64,000 nt of DNA from Ceratodon purpureus (taxonomy: Eukaryota > Streptophyta > Bryopsida > Pseudoditrichales > Ditrichaceae), in the NCBI GenBank assembly GCA_014871385.1, contig CM026431.1, forward strand, positions 12,615,594 through 12,679,593. The letters are read 5' to 3'. The first letter of the stretch is position 1, and each line of letters begins with the position of its first letter. The translations under genes were made by a program, and so were the position numbers. Under the pieces are notes generated by a model. The model ran no database searches and had not been told where the DNA came from. It saw nothing but the letters and a program-made list of their open reading frames with translations. Shown here one piece after another: positions 51,811 through 62,900 of the stretch.

Positions 51811-52551
51811 CCTCGTCACTAAGGGCATCCCCAATCGTACACTAAAAAGCCTCCCTCTAAACCAAATCTATCTTTTGACTGACCTAAAATTAGACACTGA
51901 AATTACCATCATTAGAAGCGCATTAAAATAAACATGAGATATTTCTCAAGAAAAAAAACGTGAGATATTTTCTGAAATTTAGAGGGAGTGTGGGTGGATC
52001 TTTCCATTTTTGAGCAAGATTTGGTGTACTCCCTCTAAAATTTGAAAATGTGGTTTTTTCAATGGGACATTTCACCTTTGTCAAATGTTTTCAATTTTTT
52101 TTCTTGAGAAATATCTCACGTTTATTTTAATGCGCTTCTAATGATGGTAATTTCAGTGTCTAATTGTAGGTCAATCAAAAGATAGATTTGGTTTAGAGGA
52201 AGGCTTTTTAGTGTACGATTGGGGATGCCCTAAGGAGGGGACTGTGGAGGGGGAACGCCTCCACAGCGAGCAGCTCTGCGTTTTTCGGAGAGGCAGGGTT
52301 GATGAGCCCTTACTTTTTTGGTTTTTTATTTTAAAATTCCTTAGGATGTCCTCCTAGAGTAATTTGGGGCCGCATGCCCCATTTTTGAAATCAAAATTAC
52401 CAAAAATGGTCTTGGGGGGCTCCAAATTGAAAATTTGAGGGTTTTGGAAGAAAAAAACCAACCAATGGAAGTGGCTGCTAAAAACGCTCTGCTGTCCGCT
52501 GCAGAGGCGGTCCCCTCTCCACAGTCCCGCCCTTAGTGACGAGTCACGAGG
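51811..52551. mobile_element. Mutator-like non-autonomous element (host of a nested MITE)
   Basis: The left end CCTCGTCACTAAGG is complemented at the right (52533-52551, CCTTAGTGACGAGTCACGAG). Flanks CATGGCGGG (51802-51810) and CATGGCAGG (52552-52560) fit a 9-bp target duplication with one change, as in Mutator-like elements. Inner sequence also pairs (AGGGGACTGTGGAGG with CCTCTCCACAGTCCCG). The equivalent position in the second duplicate (near 57635-57645) has no insertion. Confidence 0.6.
51823..52230. mobile_element. Tourist/Harbinger-like MITE with TAA target duplication
   Basis: This 408-bp element has long inverted repeats (over 100 bp, starting GGGCATCCCCAATCGTACAC) and is flanked by TAA at 51820-51822 and 52231-52233. 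It sits inside the left end of the Mutator-like element, so it inserted later. Confidence 0.8.
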
Positions 52552-53167
52552 CATGGCAGGGGCAGGAAAAGGTGCACTCCAAGACCGCGGAAACAACTCC
52601 CTCAACCGCGAAGAGGAAGAGCCTTTAACCCCTAATTGCCGAAACGACCAAAAACTGGTCGATCTCATTCTTTGACCGTTCGCCACTGTCATTCTGTGAA
52701 CAATTTTTTCATCCATGGAATTTTTTTTGACTTTTGAATGGTGTAAATTTTCCGAAATGCTTTTGTTTGAGTGAAATTCTTTGTTGGTGAATTGTGAGGG
52801 GCCTCCAAAGTGCAAATTAGCAATACCGCGCACTCAACTTTTTCTATGTTGAGTTGCTTGAGGCTCATGGGCAGTGAATTCTGAGCTGTAAAAACTGTGT
52901 TTAGAATTTTTTTTTACGGGTGCCCGGAAGTTGGAATGATTGTGCTGTGGGCAGTTCGGGGATGCAGGGACAGCTAAAGGATGTTGAAAAAGTGAATCCA
53001 AGTATACAGCCACGGTGGAGGAGGGAACAAGTTCCCCAAAACTCTCTTCCACATGGCACACCCACATTTAAACTAAAATCAATTCAAATGAGGAGGCATG
53101 AAACTTGAAAACAACAAGAGCAAGCTCACACTATGTGCCCAAAATTGCGAACCACCCAACATTCAAT

Positions 53168-53468
53168 CAATTAATTAATGCTGGCTAAGGGGCATGAGGG
53201 GTGTGACGTGGAGGGGTCCACGTGGCATGGTGATGGTGGCATGATGTATGGCATGATGTATGGCATGGTTATGGCATGGTGATGGAATTGGAGATTGTCC
53301 CATATTGTTTGGAGATGCAGAGATGAGGAAGTATAAGAGTGGGAGTTGAGGGCACAAAATCCAAATACATTTTATTGTGAGTTTTTTAGTGTTAAAAATA
53401 AATGCCATGTGGCACCTCCTCAAGGGGGTCCACGTGGCATCCCCTCATGCCCCATTAATTAATTAATA
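53168..53468. mobile_element. MITE with ATTAAT ends and internal CACGTG boxes
   Basis: GGGGCATGAGGGG at 53189-53201 is complemented by CCCCTCATGCCCC at about 53440-53453. ATTAATTAAT lies outside on both sides, and CCACGTGGC palindromes lie inside each end. No coding potential. Confidence 0.65.
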
Positions 53469-53502
53469 TCAAAACATCAGCATTAAACAGCTATCCCACT
53501 AT

Positions 53503-53930
53503 CAGGGATAAACTGGAGTGCTAGACCTAGGAATCCAAGGCAACAAGGGAGTAATGGCACAATCAAAGTAAATTCACATAGCCACCATTTCAATTTGCAA
53601 TAAAGAGGAAGAAGGCTAGGATTCTATTCACAGATTCAGCCTCCAAAACTGAATTCTGACAGATGCAATTGCAGAGGAAGTAAAGAAGGTCGTCACTTCC
53701 AAATGGGTGGCATAGCCAGGGATAAACTGGAGTGCTAGACCTAGGAATCCAAGGCAACAAGGGAGTAATGGCACAATCAAAGTAAATTCACATAGCCACC
53801 ATTTCAATTTGCAATAAAGAGGAAGAAGGCTAGGATTCTATTCACAGATTCAGCCTCCAAAACTGAATTCTGACAGATGCAATTGCAGAGGAAGTAAAGA
53901 AGGTCGTCACTTCCAAATGGGTGGCATAGA
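53503..53930. repeat. Near-perfect 214-bp tandem duplication
   Basis: Two units (53503-53716 and 53717-53930) beginning CAGGGATAAACTGGAGTGCT are almost identical, so the duplication is recent. Neither unit encodes a recognisable product. Confidence 0.9.
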
Positions 53931-54199
53931 CAGGCAGATGTAAACAATGAAAGGATTGTTTGGCAAGGTAGAGATTTACACCACAAAAGGAGACATTCGA
54001 GCTAGAGAGACAACAATTGTGTGGAGCAATCTGCAGTGACTGAGAGCTTGGGCCGAGAGTGAGGCGTTCTGGAAGCAGTAGTTGCTGTGTGTAAGCGATT
54101 CAGGAGAGCCACAAGCGTCTGAGGGGCGACTAGTTGCTGCAGGGAAGAGCTGGTCGGGAGGGCGGATCGGTGACACATTGGCAGGGGCAGGGGCAAGCT

Positions 54200-54900
54200 G
54201 AATTTGCAGGGAGAGGAGTGAGCAAACGGGGAGAGAGAGGGGGACTAGAGATCGAGGGCGAGGGAGTTAGAGAGCTGACAGTGGGTGGGGATTGGGAGAG
54301 ACATTGCAGGAGAGGGGGAGAGGAAGGGGAGAGAGACAGTTGAGAGTTTCCGTGGGCTGAGGAGTCGGAGAGGAGCAAGGTACAGTGATATCCAAGAAAG
54401 AAAAAAAAGAAAACAAGAGGGGGAGAGAGAGATTCGGAGAGGCACTGGCATAGAGAGTGAGTGCTAGGCGGCGAGGGGGAGATTCGGATGAGTCAAAGGG
54501 GAAGAGATTGAAAAAAAAAAAAAAAAAACAAAAAAACGACAGTGGGGTGAGAGAGCTGAGCGATTCGGTGAGGGGGGTCAGGCACTGGGGCGGTGTGTGA
54601 GCCGTGTGTGAGCTGATCGGGAGACTGCTGGGGCGGAACCTGCGATCAGAAGGTGGAGAAACCAGTGAGAGATTGTTGAGGGGGTGAGTGGTGATTGAAT
54701 CGGGAGAGGGAGAGGAGAGAGGGGAAGGCAGGGAGACTGAGAGGGGGGGAATCGAGAGAGAATCGTGGGGTGAGGGGGTAGAGAGGAGCGGGAGAGGGAG
54801 CAGGAGAGAGAGAAGAACAGTGGGCGAGGAGAGCTTAGACTGGGGAGGAAGTAGCAGTTGGGGTAATTGAGCGGCACTCTTGCAAGTGAGGAGAAGCAAA
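54200..54900. repeat. GA-rich polypurine tract with A-run
   Basis: About 700 bp is strongly purine-biased on the plus strand (GAGAGGGGGAGAGAGAG-type), including an A18 run near 54510-54528. It could be leader sequence of SWIB copy 1 or low-complexity DNA. Confidence 0.65.
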
Positions 54901-55251
54901 CAGCCCAAACAGTAAGCAAGGCAGTGAAACGAAAGATTTCCGGGAGAGGAAGGAAACAAACTCCCACAACCGCGAAGAAGAAGAGCCTTTAACCGCCCGC
55001 CGCCAAGCGCATTTTGCTTCGTTTTCTCGAGAAGCAAGTCTGTGTGTTTGTGTTCCGCTCATTTGCAGCTGCGTCGGAAGCCATTCGTCATCCTGCAGTG
55101 AATTTCACGACTCCGATTCCGCATAGCTGTGAAGCGCAAGTGCTGCCATTGGACTGGATCTTTAGAGCGCGGAAATTGGTACAGGGAGTGAGGAGGTAGG
55201 GTTACGAGCAACTGTTGAGAGGTGTGAGTGAGTGAGTGAGTGCAGGAAGCA

Positions 55252-56277
55252 ATGGCGACTAAAGCGGCCTCAGCGTTGGGGAACGGGCTGAACCGAACGA
55301 TCCAAGTGTCGCCTGCGCTCCAGAGGTTTCTTGGAGTCGGCGAGTGCTCGCGCCCGGAGTCCATGAAGCGCGTCTGGGATTACATCAAGGATCACAAGCT
55401 TCAGGTAGGTTGATTCGTTCTTTGTAGTGTAGCTGGTTTCTGATTGACAGTTTCGTGCGTTGCTCACTTTTCTTGTAATCGGAGCCGTGGTGTTGCTTTC
55501 TGGATTTTTGCAGCGGGAAGGTTTGGTGCTTTTTTGTGGTGATTGCGTGCTTTGGATTTGATGCTTTTAGAATTGGATTCGACTAGAAAGACAATCTGAG
55601 GTTATGAACCGTAGTTCTATGTGACATGGTTTTTTACTTGCTGCAATTGGAGGTGTGTACACTGTGTTACTGCCTGATTTGTCTGGTTTCTCTCGTCGTT
55701 TTTGCTTTGGGAAGGATTCGGTGCTCTTCTTGGATGATTGTGCATTTTGGAGGGTGTATTAGATGCTTTAGTAACGGATTCGATTAGAAAAGAGGGTCGC
55801 AAACCTTGAGCATAATTCTTTTAACATAGTTCGTTAAGTATGCCAGGAGATCAATGGCGTGCTTGATGTCAGATACTCCGTCGTTAGTATGCTTTGCACC
55901 TGACCTGTCTTAAGATTTCAGTATGCTTTGTATCGGATTCTAATTGCGTGTTCCGAGCTCTGACAAGAATGAGCACTTCCGTTTTACAGAATCCGCAGAA
56001 CAAGAAAGAGGTCTTCTGTGACGAGACGTTGAAGCCGGTGCTAGGGGGGAAGGACAAGGTCGGGTTCCTGGAGATTGCGAAGCTTCTAAGCGAGCACTTT
56101 CCAAAGGCTCCTAAGGTTCCGAAAACACCAAAGGCGCCAAAGATACCGAAAGAACCGAAACTACCGAAAGAGCCTAAGTCACCTAAATCACTGACAACAC
56201 GGACAGTGGCCGCTGTTCCAGACAACGGCGTCCGGATCTTTCTCTTTACCAGGCCTAGAAGTAAGATTGACTTCTAA
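55252..56277 (+). CDS. SWIB/MDM2-domain protein, copy 1 with chimeric C-terminus
   Basis: Two exons, 55252-55404 and 55990-56277, 146 residues. The SWIB fold starts at IQVSPALQRFLG, continues with MKRVWDYIKDHKLQ, and after the intron NPQNKKEVFCDETLKPVLGG and FLEIAKLLSEHF. SWIB proteins occur in chromatin-remodelling complexes, and small plant versions are found in nucleus and plastid nucleoids. A Lys/Pro tail (PKxPK repeats) resembles histone H1. The native end is lost. After TVAAVPDN the frame reads VRIFLFTRPRSKIDF, encoded by DNA matching the protease gene around 50101-50140. The gene may still work because the domain is complete. Confidence 0.85.
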
Positions 56278-57000
56278 GCTACATACAATTCTCCAGTTCT
56301 ATTGCCTATGTTTCTGGTCCGGGGCGTGATTGGAGTCTTTTTATAACCAGCTCATCACATTAAATGTGAAGCATTCTGAGCATTGGAGTTATTAGCTGTG
56401 TACACTTCTTTTATTCTCGTAGGATCTAGGCATAGATTTGAACCGAACTGTGACTCATGCAAAGAGTGAATCGGGTTGTATTAGGTCCATGGGAGTAGGC
56501 AATGCGCAAACAGCCCTCATAGATCTGGGTTCATCTCTGAGTGTCACCACACCTTCTATAGCAAAGCTGTCAGGTGCAACATTGGTAAGTGGCTTCAACC
56601 TTTACCCGCAGGATTATTCAGTTTCCAGCACGATATTATTCTTGTTTTTTTGTGGAGCTATTCATCTTTTACTGATATTATCACTATTGAAGACTGTCTA
56701 CTCATCTTTGTAGTGTTCGATCCTGGATTGGCAGGAAAGATCAGCACTGTCCGGGGTCGGAGTTGGCGGTCAACAGATGGCATTTTCAAGGGCTTTCATT
56801 GACGTAACAATGTTTACCGAGCGAAATAATTTACCGTCTGATAAGATTGTGTTCAGGAAAGTCGCTTTTGCTGTTGGGGATCTTCCTGCAATGCAAGCAA
56901 TCAAATGCAACATAATACTTGGTCTTAATGTTTTCAATAGAACTCGTCTTGCCCTTTGTATGTCCACAAAGACTGTATACTTGCAAACTTTTGTATAATT
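56236..57000 (+). pseudogene. Duplicated 3' part of the protease gene
   Basis: It is collinear with about 50101-50856. With the same splice sites, the exon carrying the second motif (about 56487-56585) is 2 nt shorter near its start (AGGTCCATGGG against AGGTTGACATGGG), which shifts the frame before DLGSS. The final exon (equivalent of 50591-50854) remains nearly intact at 56735-56998. The first DTGS motif and N-terminus are absent, so this is not a functional protease on its own. Confidence 0.8.
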
Positions 57001-57963
57001 TTTTGATCAGATTCTAATTCCCTTGATTCGTTCATCATCTTGTACCTCATTAGCATTTTAGAAGTGTAATTATTTTCTAGAATGATCTAGAATCCTTAAT
57101 CTCAGGAGCCACATGATTGTGTGTCAAGCATTTAATCTTCAAACCTTGTATTTCTTACTGTTGGAGGGAACAAGACTCTGGCTCACTTGCTTTAGTCTTT
57201 AGACACCAAAGAAATGACCAGGTCTTACTTTCCCGTGCTCTTATAAGGGTTGTCCTCTTGAGGGATACTGATTGATTTTATCTTTTTAAGTTGAGTATAT
57301 TTTTTTATCGAAAGCATATATATGTATGGATTCTGTTTATGGATATTGTCACATGAGTAGCATTAATAATTTTTGAATCATTCACAAAAGTATTTACCTT
57401 GTGTGAGCTGAAATAAACGATCGCTATGTATTGCATCAAATTCTGAAGCTCCATCACCAGGTGTGGTTCAAGTGTGATACTGGTGTAATATGCCTGTTGT
57501 ACAAACATGATACCCTTTCTGTGCTTACGTGATACCCAGTGTGTTTGGTTGATACCCCGCTATTGCGCGGCTGACACCTGCGTGGCAAGTCGAAGGACCC
57601 ACAGGCTGCTTCACAACGAACATTTACAGTCCATGGCGGGGGCGGGAAAAGGTGCACTCCAAGACCGCGGAAACAACTCCCACAACCGCGAAGAACAAGA
57701 GCCTTTAACCGCCCGCCGCCAAGCGCATTTCGCTTCGTTTTTTCGAGAAGCAAGTCTGTGTGTTTGTGTTCCGCTCATTTGCAGCTGCGTCGGAAGCCAT
57801 TCGTCATCCTGCAGTGAATTTCACGACTCCGATTCCGCATAGCTGTGAAGCGCAAGTGCTGCCATTGGACTGGAGCTTTAGAGCGCGGAAATTGGTACAG
57901 GGAGTGAGGAGGTAGGGTTACGAGCAACTGTTGAGAGGTGTGAGTGAGTGAGTGGAGGAAGCA
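57001..57963. other. Second copy of protease downstream flank and SWIB leader
   Basis: This matches parts of 50857-51810 and 54945-55251 but lacks the transposons and the 2.3-kb insert of the first copy. It supplies the presumed promoter and leader of SWIB copy 2. Confidence 0.7.
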
Positions 57964-58942
57964 ATGGCGACTAAAGCGGCCTCAGCGTTGGGGAACGGGC
58001 TGAACCGAACGATCCAAGTGTCGCCTGCGCTCCAGAGGTTTCTTGGAGTCGGCGAGTGCTCGCGCCCGGAGTCCATGAAGCGCGTCTGGGATTACATCAA
58101 GGATCACAAGCTTCAGGTAGGTTGATTCGTTCTGTGTAGTGTAGCTGGTTTCTGATTGACAGTTTCGTGCGTTGCTCACTTTTCTTGTAATCGGAGCCGT
58201 GGTGTTGCTTTCTGGATTTTTGCAGCGGGAAGGTTTGGTGCTTTTTTTGTGGTGATTGCGTGCTTTGGATTTGATGCTTTTGGAATTGGATTCGACTAGA
58301 AAGACAATCTGAGGTTATGAACCGTAGTTCTATGTGACATGGTTTTTTACTTGCTGCAATTGGAGGTGTGTACACTGTGTTACTGCCTGATTTGTCTGGT
58401 TTCTCTCGTCGTTTTTGCTTTGGGAAGGATTCGGTGCTCTTCTTGGATGATTGTGCATTTTGGAGGGTGTATTAGATGCTTTAGTAACGGATTCGATTAG
58501 AAAAGAGGGTCGCAAACTTTGAGCATAATTCTTTTAACATAGTTCGTTAAGTATGCCAGGAGATCAATGGCGTGCTTGATGTCAGATACTCCGTCGTTAG
58601 TATGCTTTGCACCTGACCTGTCTTAAGATTTCAGTATGCTTTGTATCGGATTCTAATTGCGTGTTCCGAGCTCTGACAAGAATGAGCACTTCCGTTTTAC
58701 AGAATCCGCAGAACAAGAAAGAGGTCTTCTGTGACGAGACGTTGAAGCCGGTGCTAGGGGGGAAGGACAAGGTCGGGTTCCTGGAGATTGCGAAGCTTCT
58801 AAGCGAGCACTTTCCAAAGGCTCCTAAGGTTCCGAAAACACCAAAGGCGCCAAAGATACCGAAAGAACCGAAACTACCGAAAGAGCCTAAGTCACCTAAA
58901 TCACCGAGAACACGGAAAGTGGCCGCTGCTCCAGCTATTTGA
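57964..58942 (+). CDS. SWIB/MDM2-domain protein, copy 2 (native C-terminus)
   Basis: Two exons, 57964-58116 and 58703-58942, 130 residues. The SWIB domain is identical to copy 1, and the Lys/Pro-rich H1-like tail ends with SPRTRKVAAAPAI. The intron and leader are also nearly identical to copy 1, so the duplication is young. This copy shows what the tail of copy 1 looked like before it was broken. No strong transit peptide is evident; a nuclear or plastid location cannot be decided from sequence. Confidence 0.9.
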
Positions 58943-59958
58943 AGGCTTTTGCCTCTCATCCAGGTTTGCCTTCATTTACATTACAGCTTCTTCAGTTTGC
59001 GGGCATGATGCCTAATGTCTTTAGTTATTTGGAAAGAATTCCGTCATTTCATCATGACGATATTCTTAATTGCGAGGAGATCCTAGGGATGTGTACATTT
59101 CGTGTTTCTTTAACTCCCATAGATTTTCTAAAGTTTCACCATCTCTGTTGTTAAGTTTGTAACCCCCAGTCAGCAAAATGACTGGATATACGCTGGCATT
59201 TTATAAATATTGAGAAAACTATTGTCCAGATATTGTTGATAATGACGATATGGCCTCAACTTAAGCATGCTTTACTTGCGAATACGTGTTTTCTCATTAT
59301 AGAATTGAAACCTTAAGCCATCTTTCGGCATTCTTAAAATATATGGAGTGCTACATTTACTCGTTACTATATGAAGTCCAGACGCATCTGTTTGGTTTCC
59401 ATTTGCTTAAAATTGGTAGATGCGTACGTATTCCGTCTTCGCCTTGTATTGACATTCGAAATTTTTGGTCATCTGTTCAGGTATTACAGGCTGATTGTAA
59501 CTTCAAGATTTGCCACGTCCATCAACGCTGAACGATTTCGCAACCCCTGCGTGTCTGCCTACAGTGTCCCAGCTGCACTTTTTGCTGTTCCATTTACATG
59601 GTTGTGTGGGAAAGACTCGAGGATTGCGAGTGTGAAGTGGCTCTCCGCAGTTCTATGCACTGTGAAGCTCTGTCCGAGATTAGGGCTCTTAACACTCTTC
59701 TCTGAGTTGATTGTTATGTTGCGAAGGTTCATCTCAGAGATCTCCATGAAAGCTGCTTGACTGCCGCTCTTCCACATTGTAAATTGAATGTTGTGGTTAC
59801 ACTCCGAATTAATCGAATCGAATAGTCCTTGAAGGTTCCTTTTTGTCAGCTGAAACTCCTTTGTCTCTGAATAAATCAGTCCTTGCAGTTGGAAACACCT
59901 TTCAAGTGGGGTAGCCTTCGTTCCTGATTATTTGAAAAGGGGCCAGATACTCGGAAGA
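58943..59958. other. Intergenic DNA between SWIB copy 2 and IFT70
   Basis: The first few hundred bases are the likely SWIB 3' region. The frame at 59371-59760 has no recognised domain and is not called. Confidence 0.5.
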
Positions 59959-62900
59959 ATGACGTGGGGTCAAGTTACGTCTGCAATCTATGGACTTATT
60001 CGAGACTCGAAGTATAGCCAAGCAATCAAGTATCTCTTCGACCATAGCTTCAAGTTTATGTATGAACAACGCGTTTTGTTCTGTATGTTTACATAGTGGA
60101 ATGCCCTTTGTAAGCAAATTATTCCGCAACAAGTCCTTCACTTGGTAGGCGGCCTTACATTGCAGGGTGCTGGAAGAACAAATCCGAATTTTTCCAGATA
60201 GCCAAGCAGCAGCATCGTTGTTGGGTTACTGCCATTATATGAACGGCGACTACCATGCTGCAACTTCGATGTAATAACTCATCCTTATCGAATATGTGTT
60301 CACCTCCTTAGCTGTTTCTGAGGATATTGGAAAGATCTCTTCCTAAGGCTGGCGCAGGAAGGATCATTTTCATATTTAGGGCTGCCAATATCCAATTTGC
60401 ATTCTCTTAATGCGGCAGCCTCAGGCAGAATTCTTTCTTCCACGAATAAAACCCGAATTGATATTATGCCTCAATAAGCAGACTGTGGTCATGAAAATTG
60501 ATCAAAATGTGGCTGTAACAAGAGGGCAACTGGTCAGGTATGAACAACTCGTTCGTCTGCACCCGGCTGAAGAGAAATATCGCGTGTATTACGCTCAAGC
60601 TCTGTATAAGGTATTTTTATGCCCTAAACCATCCTTCTCGGAGCAGAACTAATGCGGTGAAATTTCTGAGGTGCTAAAGATGGTTCACTAATTTGATCCA
60701 CTGCCAAGAGTCTTGTCTGATTGTGAACAGGCAGAAATGCTAGGTGAAGCAGCTAAGGCGTGTCTGACTGTCGAAGGCCACAAAGAACGCACGATCAATC
60801 TGCAGGCCTGCATTTTATATGATCAGGGCGACATTACTGGTATGTACGTCAACACTTGCTGGCAATGAATTTACTTCATATTCCATGGAAGAGAAGCCCT
60901 TTAGGGTGATGATCACAAACCCTAAACCTGGCTGGCGGAAAGAAGAAACTTTAGAAGCCTGCTCCTTGAGTTCGCCTTTGCTGCTTTTATGAGAATTTCT
61001 TAAAATCTATCTAATAATAGGTTATGCGTCGCTTATTGGGTTAACTTTGGGCTATTTTGCTAGGTAGCATGGTATTGCTTGAGCAGATAGCCGACGACAG
61101 TGTAGATGCTCTAGTGAACCTGGGCTGTTGTTTGTACAAGGTGAAACATGTTCTACCTCCTGCTCACTTTCCGCATATAATGTTGAGTTGTATGTCGTTA
61201 TCAATTAATAAGTCTTATTTGAGGTTTGTCGAAGGAAGTCAGCGTCATAAGCTAAAACAATTCCCCTGAATGAGAGCTGAATGGGAATCTGATCTCCTAC
61301 ACTTGAAGGAAGGTGACTTCGAAGGAGCTTGCACCAAGTTCACTGCAGGCGTTAAAATCGCAGGGTTCCAGGTCACTTTCTGGAATTGTTCTGTATGTGT
61401 TTCACATTTTGGATTATGAAGATGCCATGATTATTAATATGGACATTCTGCATTACTCTTTAAATACTTCGAGGACACAATATGGGTGCCACACATCCCA
61501 ATTCTCACAGAATGTGATTATTGGAGAATGTCAAGTCATGGCAACTTGCACATGAATGAAGTGAATTTTTGGTGAATGTGCATTCTTTGAGATTTGGGAG
61601 GTGTAAGAATGGATCTGTATATTGTGAATTTCTAGCTTTAAGGGTAAGAACAGTCCAGGAGTACATAAAAAATTGCGTCATTCTGTTAACCTTTGTGTAA
61701 CATGTTTGATTGTAAGTGCCTTGTGCAAGGTTCGTTGGATAGTTTTTGTCAAATGTAGTGAGCCTGACGTTTGAAGGTGCCATGAGCAGCCAGATTTAAC
61801 CTACATGAGAGCTTTGTGTATGTTTCGGCTCAAGCAATACTCTCAAGGTAATTAACCCTTGCTTTCAGGCGTTCTGCAACTATATTCTTATTTCCTACTG
61901 TCCAGAAATTAGATAATGCAATCAATGTGATTTATTTACTTTCGTGATGATTGCGGGCGTTACACAGCATTGAAGGCATTGACAGAAATTTTCGAATATG
62001 GAGTGAAGGAATATCCAGAACTTGGTGTTGGCAGGTATTCACAAATTTGAATTCTGCAGACGTGACTTACTTATTAACATAGTAGTGGAGAGGAACGAAG
62101 GGCCCTCAAGAGACAGTGTGTACCTTATTCACATGGCATTGATGATTAGCTTGCAAATTGGCAGTTACGTAGAAGGAATGGAACGCCGGAGCGTTGGCAA
62201 TAGCCATATATTGAGGGAGTCAGCATTAGTTGAAGCGTTCAACCTCAAGGTAAGTATGAAGCTATACTCAGGTGGAAAATCGGTTTACTTGGAATCTAGA
62301 CCTGCTTTTTTCAATTTACATAATAAGATTTTTGTAGAAGAGTGTCCAATTCTGCACAGCTTCTATTTCGAAAAAATTATCATCATTTAAAATGGCTCGT
62401 AAGTATCGAATGTTTAGTGAACGTGTAGGCTGCCATAGTTTACCTGAACGGTGATGTTGATGATGCGAAAGAAGCTTTGGATGACATGCCTCCTCGAGCT
62501 GAAGAAGAGCTTGATCCTGTTGGTAGCTTTAACTTCAAATGTCTTGGATCTTCCAGATCTCAATCTTGCATTTAGTACAATTGAAATTCAAGAGCAATCT
62601 TATGGATTCTACTTGTGGGCCTAAAAATTGCTTGTTTGTGCATGAAAATGACTTGAATCATTTTGCTTTGGTTGGATTTTTGTGAGCTAGGTGACACTTC
62701 ATAACCAAGCCCTCATCAACATGGAGACCGACCCTACAGCTGGCTTTCGGAAATTGAACTTTCTTTTGCAAGTATATATGACATTAATCCTTGCCTCCTA
62801 TTGCGAGTTTCTTTTTTTCTTAATGCTTTTTAATAGACTAAGGATTACTCTGTTAATTCAAACTTAATCAAAGCTACTGGAATTTGAAGGCCATGTATTT

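Larger units (their letters stand above)
52561..54944. other. Insert between the duplicated blocks, bounded by short direct repeats
   Basis: The motif CCGCGAAGAGGAAGAGCCTT (about 52607-52626) recurs as CCGCGAAGAAGAAGAGCCTT (about 54970-54989), and the DNA between is absent from the second duplicate. It contains a MITE, a 214-bp tandem duplication and a GA-rich tract. Long minus-strand open frames at 54.2-55.0 kb are Ser/Pro/Leu-rich products of the purine tract and are not credible proteins. Confidence 0.55.

Noticed and set aside
54267-55037. 256-residue minus-strand frame rich in Ser, Leu and Pro
   Set aside because: It arises from the GA-rich tract on the plus strand, which lacks stop codons when read in reverse; no domain or splice support.
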